Source of the DNA: Curtobacterium sp. VKM Ac-1395
Lineage (GTDB): Bacteria > Actinomycetota > Actinomycetes > Actinomycetales > Microbacteriaceae
Reading direction: 5' to 3'
Assembly: GCF_015350975.1 (NCBI RefSeq)
Contig: NZ_JADKRX010000009.1
Span: 17,618 to 81,617, forward strand
DNA length: 64,000 nt
Under the pieces are notes generated by a model. The model saw only the letters and a program-made list of their open reading frames with translations. It was not told the origin of the DNA and did not search any database. The position numbers were made by a program, and so were the translations under genes. How positions within the stretch are numbered: the stretch's first letter is position 1; each line of letters begins with the position of its first letter. Positions 60,986-64,000 of this stretch are shown one piece after another.

Positions 60986-63888
60986 TCCCTGCCCGTGAGG
61001 CCCCAGGCGTCCTCGTCGGGTTCGTCGTCCACTGCATCGTACCCGCGGGTCATGTCGCCGACGGGGTCGGCGCTGTACCGGTCACCACCGTCGTCACCGG
61101 GCGCCGGCGCCACCGGAGCCGCAGCCGCAGCCGCAGGGGGTTCCTCGCCACGGAGCTTCGCGAGCACCGAGGGCAGCTGGTCTGCCGTGACGAGCACGTC
61201 GCGGGCCTTCGAGCCCTCGGACGGCCCGACGATGTCGCGCGACTCCATCAGGTCCATCAGGCGTCCGGCCTTCGCGAAGCCGACGCGGAGCTTGCGCTGC
61301 AGCATCGACGTCGAGCCGAACTGCGTCGACACGACCTGCTCGACCGCGGCGAGCAGCAGCTCGAGGTCGTCTCCGATGTCGGCGTCGACCTCCTTGCGCT
61401 CCACCACGGCGGCGACGTCCTGGCGGTACTCCGGCTGGGCCTGCCGGGTGACGTGCTGGACGACCTCGGCGACCTCGCTCTCCTGCACCCACGCGCCCTG
61501 CACACGGACGGCCTTCGAGGAGCCCATCGGCAGGAAGAGCCCGTCGCCCTGCCCGATGAGCTTGTCGGCGCCCGGCTGGTCGAGGATGACGCGGGAGTCG
61601 GTGACGCTGGTCACGGCAAAGGCGATGCGGGACGGCACGTTGGCCTTGATCAGGCCGGTGATCACGTCGACGGACGGACGCTGGGTCGCGAGCACCAGGT
61701 GGATGCCTGCGGCACGGGCGAGCTGGGTGATGCGGACGATCGACTCCTCGACGTCGCGCGGGGCGACGAGCATGAGGTCGGCGAGCTCGTCCACCACGAC
61801 GAGCAGGTACGGGTACGGCTTGAGCTTCCGCTCGCTGCCGGCGGGCAGGATGATCTCGCCGTTCTCGATCGCCTTGTTGAAGTCGTCGACGTGGCGGAAC
61901 CCGAACGACGCCAGGTCGTCGTACCGCATGTCCATCTCCTTCACGACCCACTGCAGCGCTTCCGCCGCCTTCTTCGGGTTCGTGATGATGGGCGTGATGA
62001 GGTGCGGGACACCGGCGTAGATCGAGAGCTCGACACGCTTCGGGTCGACGAGGACCATGCGGACCTCGGACGGCTTCGCGCGCATCAGCAGCGAGGTGAT
62101 CATCGAGTTGATGAACACCGACTTGCCGGAGCCCGTGGAGCCGGCGACCAGCAGGTGGGGCATCTTCGCGAGGTTCGCGACGACGAAGCCGCCCTCGACG
62201 TCCTTGCCGACGCCGATCGTCATCGGGTGCTTCGACTTCGTCGCGGCGCTCGACCGGAGCACGTCACCGAGGGAGACGATCTCGCGGTCGGAGTTCGGGA
62301 TCTCGACGCCGATCGCGCTCTTGCCCGGGATCGGCGAGAGGATGCGGACCTCGTTCGACGCGACCGCGTACGACAGGTTCTTCGACAGCGCCGTGACGCG
62401 CTCGACCTTGACGCCCGGGCCGAGCTCGATCTCGTACCGGGTGACCGTCGGCCCGCGGGAGAAGCCGGTGACCCTGGCGTCGACCTTGAACTCGGTGAGC
62501 ACGCCCATGATCGCGGCGACGATGTCGTCGTTCGCCTGGCTGCGGGCGACCGAGGGCGTGCCGGAGCTCAGCGTGGTCGCTGCCGGCAGGCGGTACGGGC
62601 GGGAGGGGTCGTCGTCCGACGCGGCCGTCGGCAGGTCGGCGGCGGCTGCGCCCTCGTCGGGGAGCGACGGCGAGACGAGGGGCACGTCCTGCGCGGGACG
62701 GATCACGGCGGTGGCGTCGTCCGGCACGGGAGCGCCGAAGTCGCGCAGTGCCTGCTCGGCACGGTCGAGCTCGGCGGCGACGTCCTGCTCCGCGGAGTCG
62801 TTGAGGTTCACCGAGACGGGTTCGGCCGGCGTGAGGTCGACGAGGCCGGCAGCGGCGCCCGCGGTCGGGCGCGGTGCAGGCGTCGGGACCGGCGCGGGCG
62901 TCGGCACGGGAGCAGCGGCCGGAGCAGCGGCAGCGGCCGGCGGTATGACGGGGGTGTCGTACGCCGGGTCCTCTTCACGCCCGGTCTTGTTCCGCCGCCA
63001 CCACGGGGTCTGGTTCTCGGCGCCCTCGGCCGCCTGCTCGTCCTCGTCGAAGCCGAGGTCCTCGAACAGCTGCAGGCCCTGCGAGTCGGTCTTCGTGGCG
63101 CGCTTGCGGGTCGGCCTGGTCGGCTCGACGGGGCTGTCGTCGACGTCCTCGGCGGCGGGGGCCGGCGCGCCGAACAGGTACGCGTAGAGCTCGTGCAGGC
63201 GACGCCCGACCTTGTTCGGCGGGGTCTTCGTGATGATGAACAGCGACAGCACGAGCAGCACGATCGCGACCGGGACGGCGACCCACGGGGTGGCGACGGC
63301 GACGAGCCAGCCGATCACGACCCAGCCGATGACCCCACCGGCTGCGGCGAGGACGGGCATGCCGTCCGCCGCACTGGGCTGCCCGCCGAACACGTGGCAG
63401 AGCGAGGAGATCGAGACGAGCAGCAGCCCGAGGCCGATGCCGATCCGGGTGTTGTCGTGCACGGACGCCGGGTGCCGGAACAGCCAGCCGGCGAACACGA
63501 CCATGATCACGGGCAGGGCGAAGGCCAGACGGCCGAACAACCCACCGAACGTGTAGGCGTCGAGCGCGACCGACACCCCGTTGGTCGGGTTGAGCCACTC
63601 CACGACGGCGCCGACGATCGCCAGCACGAACAGGAAGAAGGGGAAGCCGTCGCGGCGCTGGTCCTTCTCGAGGGTCTCCTTGCCGAGCAGCCGGAACATC
63701 GCCCCGACCGCGTGCGCCATGCCCATCCACGCCGTCACGAGCGGGTTCGGCCCGGTGAACTCGACCGGAGGCGATGCCTGCGGGAGCTTCTTCGTGGTGG
63801 CCTGGGTGCGCGACGAACCACGGGTCCCACCTCCGCGGGACGACGTGGACGCGCGCGAGCGCGTGGTCGACTTGGTGCCTCCGGCCAT
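60982..63888 (-). CDS. ftsK: DNA translocase FtsK
   Basis: A 968-residue septal DNA pump. A basic Ser/Thr/Gly N-terminus precedes four membrane helices (for example [16 protein letters not shown] and [14 protein letters not shown]), then a Pro/Ala linker of about 220 residues, a beta/alpha motor domain with [20 protein letters not shown] and VDPKRVELS, and a C-terminal winged-helix gamma domain ([19 protein letters not shown]). ATG 63888 chosen because upstream frame residues lie in a noncoding terminator region. Confidence 0.95.
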   Translation of the reverse strand: MAGGTKSTTRSRASTSSRGGGTRGSSRTQATTKKLPQASPPVEFTGPNPLVTAWMGMAHAVGAMFRLLGKETLEKDQRRDGFPFFLFVLAIVGAVVEWLNPTNGVSVALDAYTFGGLFGRLAFALPVIMVVFAGWLFRHPASVHDNTRIGIGLGLLLVSISSLCHVFGGQPSAADGMPVLAAAGGVIGWVVIGWLVAVATPWVAVPVAIVLLVLSLFIITKTPPNKVGRRLHELYAYLFGAPAPAAEDVDDSPVEPTRPTRKRATKTDSQGLQLFEDLGFDEDEQAAEGAENQTPWWRRNKTGREEDPAYDTPVIPPAAAAAPAAAPVPTPAPVPTPAPRPTAGAAAGLVDLTPAEPVSVNLNDSAEQDVAAELDRAEQALRDFGAPVPDDATAVIRPAQDVPLVSPSLPDEGAAAADLPTAASDDDPSRPYRLPAATTLSSGTPSVARSQANDDIVAAIMGVLTEFKVDARVTGFSRGPTVTRYEIELGPGVKVERVTALSKNLSYAVASNEVRILSPIPGKSAIGVEIPNSDREIVSLGDVLRSSAATKSKHPMTIGVGKDVEGGFVVANLAKMPHLLVAGSTGSGKSVFINSMITSLLMRAKPSEVRMVLVDPKRVELSIYAGVPHLITPIITNPKKAAEALQWVVKEMDMRYDDLASFGFRHVDDFNKAIENGEIILPAGSERKLKPYPYLLVVVDELADLMLVAPRDVEESIVRITQLARAAGIHLVLATQRPSVDVITGLIKANVPSRIAFAVTSVTDSRVILDQPGADKLIGQGDGLFLPMGSSKAVRVQGAWVQESEVAEVVQHVTRQAQPEYRQDVAAVVERKEVDADIGDDLELLLAAVEQVVSTQFGSTSMLQRKLRVGFAKAGRLMDLMESRDIVGPSEGSKARDVLVTADQLPSVLAKLRGEEPPAAAAAAPVAPAPGDDGGDRYSADPVGDMTRGYDAVDDEPDEDAWGLTGRE

Positions 63889-63957
63889 GCGCAGAACCCT
63901 AACCGTTCCCCACGACGAACCGAGGGAGGCGCGCACGGCGGCGGATCGGCCCCGGAC

Positions 63958-64000
63958 GGCCAGGAGGCTCGGTGCGGGTCCGTCACGGACCCGCACCGAG
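63958..64000. terminator. Palindromic element at the window end (cut)
   Basis: ggccaggaggctc (63958-63970) leads into ctcggtgcgggtccgt (63968-63983), whose complement fills 63985-64000. The right arm probably continues outside as CCTCCTGGCC, making another member of the palindrome family. Confidence 0.8.

Overview
This is a GC-rich (roughly 70 percent), gene-dense chromosomal segment of an actinobacterium, most likely of the family Microbacteriaceae and close to Curtobacterium. That placement is inferred from the recA-recX-miaB-miaA-dapF / hflX / lexA gene order, a ClgR-type regulator beside cinA and pgsA, a DUF3046 gene, a chromosomal parA-scpA-scpB-rluB-tyrA-cmk-der operon, and GTG/TTG starts with GTGA, ATGA and TTGA stop-start overlaps. 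No phage, plasmid or insertion sequence is visible.

Layout. (1) 1-12.3 kb: a carbohydrate catabolic regulon. A LacI-type repressor lies between a leftward operon (Gfo/Idh/MocA dehydrogenase, DUF993 protein, TIM-barrel isomerase/epimerase, GH95 glycosidase cut by the window edge) and a rightward operon (lipoprotein binding protein, two permeases, a lyase-like toroid protein, and a Gfo/Idh-PmoA/DUF6807 fusion). The same 14-bp operator lies in front of both operons. (2) 12.3-24.4 kb: mixed accessory genes, including a branch-type glycosyltransferase, a secreted SGNH hydrolase, a short UvrA-like ABC protein, a Holin-X family membrane protein with a duplicated 3' end, a Pr6Pr membrane protein, tRNA-Pro(GGG), a large lipoprotein and a RecQ helicase with a phosphoribosyltransferase-like tail. 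(3) 24.4-34.3 kb: a compact type VII secretion-like locus. It has an FHA-containing EssC-like ATPase of 1502 residues, a WXG100 protein, a helical coiled-coil protein, an EspG-like putative chaperone, a protein joining an Ala-rich helical domain to a C-terminal alpha/beta-hydrolase with a GFSLGG elbow, and three tandem paralogous lipoproteins plus a decayed fourth copy. I read this as a secreted lipase effector with duplicated lipoprotein immunity candidates, and it is the best candidate for an undescribed system here. (4) 34.4-45.3 kb: an aldo/keto reductase, small membrane proteins, then the leftward parA-scpA-scpB-rluB-tyrA-cmk-der operon, in which RluB carries a disordered arginine/glycine/aspartate repeat region of almost 500 residues. 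(5) 45.4-49.4 kb: histidine genes hisC-hisB-hisH-priA plus an SseB-family gene. (6) 49.4-64 kb: the SOS and RNA-modification block, with a LysM protein divergent from lexA, hflX, a small-domain methyltransferase, dapF-miaA-miaB, recX-recA, DUF3046, clgR, cinA, pgsA and ftsK.

The window also carries several repeat classes: minisatellites with 12-bp, 17-bp and 6-bp periods at gene ends, a family of long palindromes built on GGGAGGCTCG or CCAGGAGGCTCG that act as probable terminators, and a 96-bp direct repeat rich in GCAC/GTGC hairpins. LexA boxes precede lexA/LysM and recA. Functions of conserved families are assigned from motifs read in the translations; no database search was possible.
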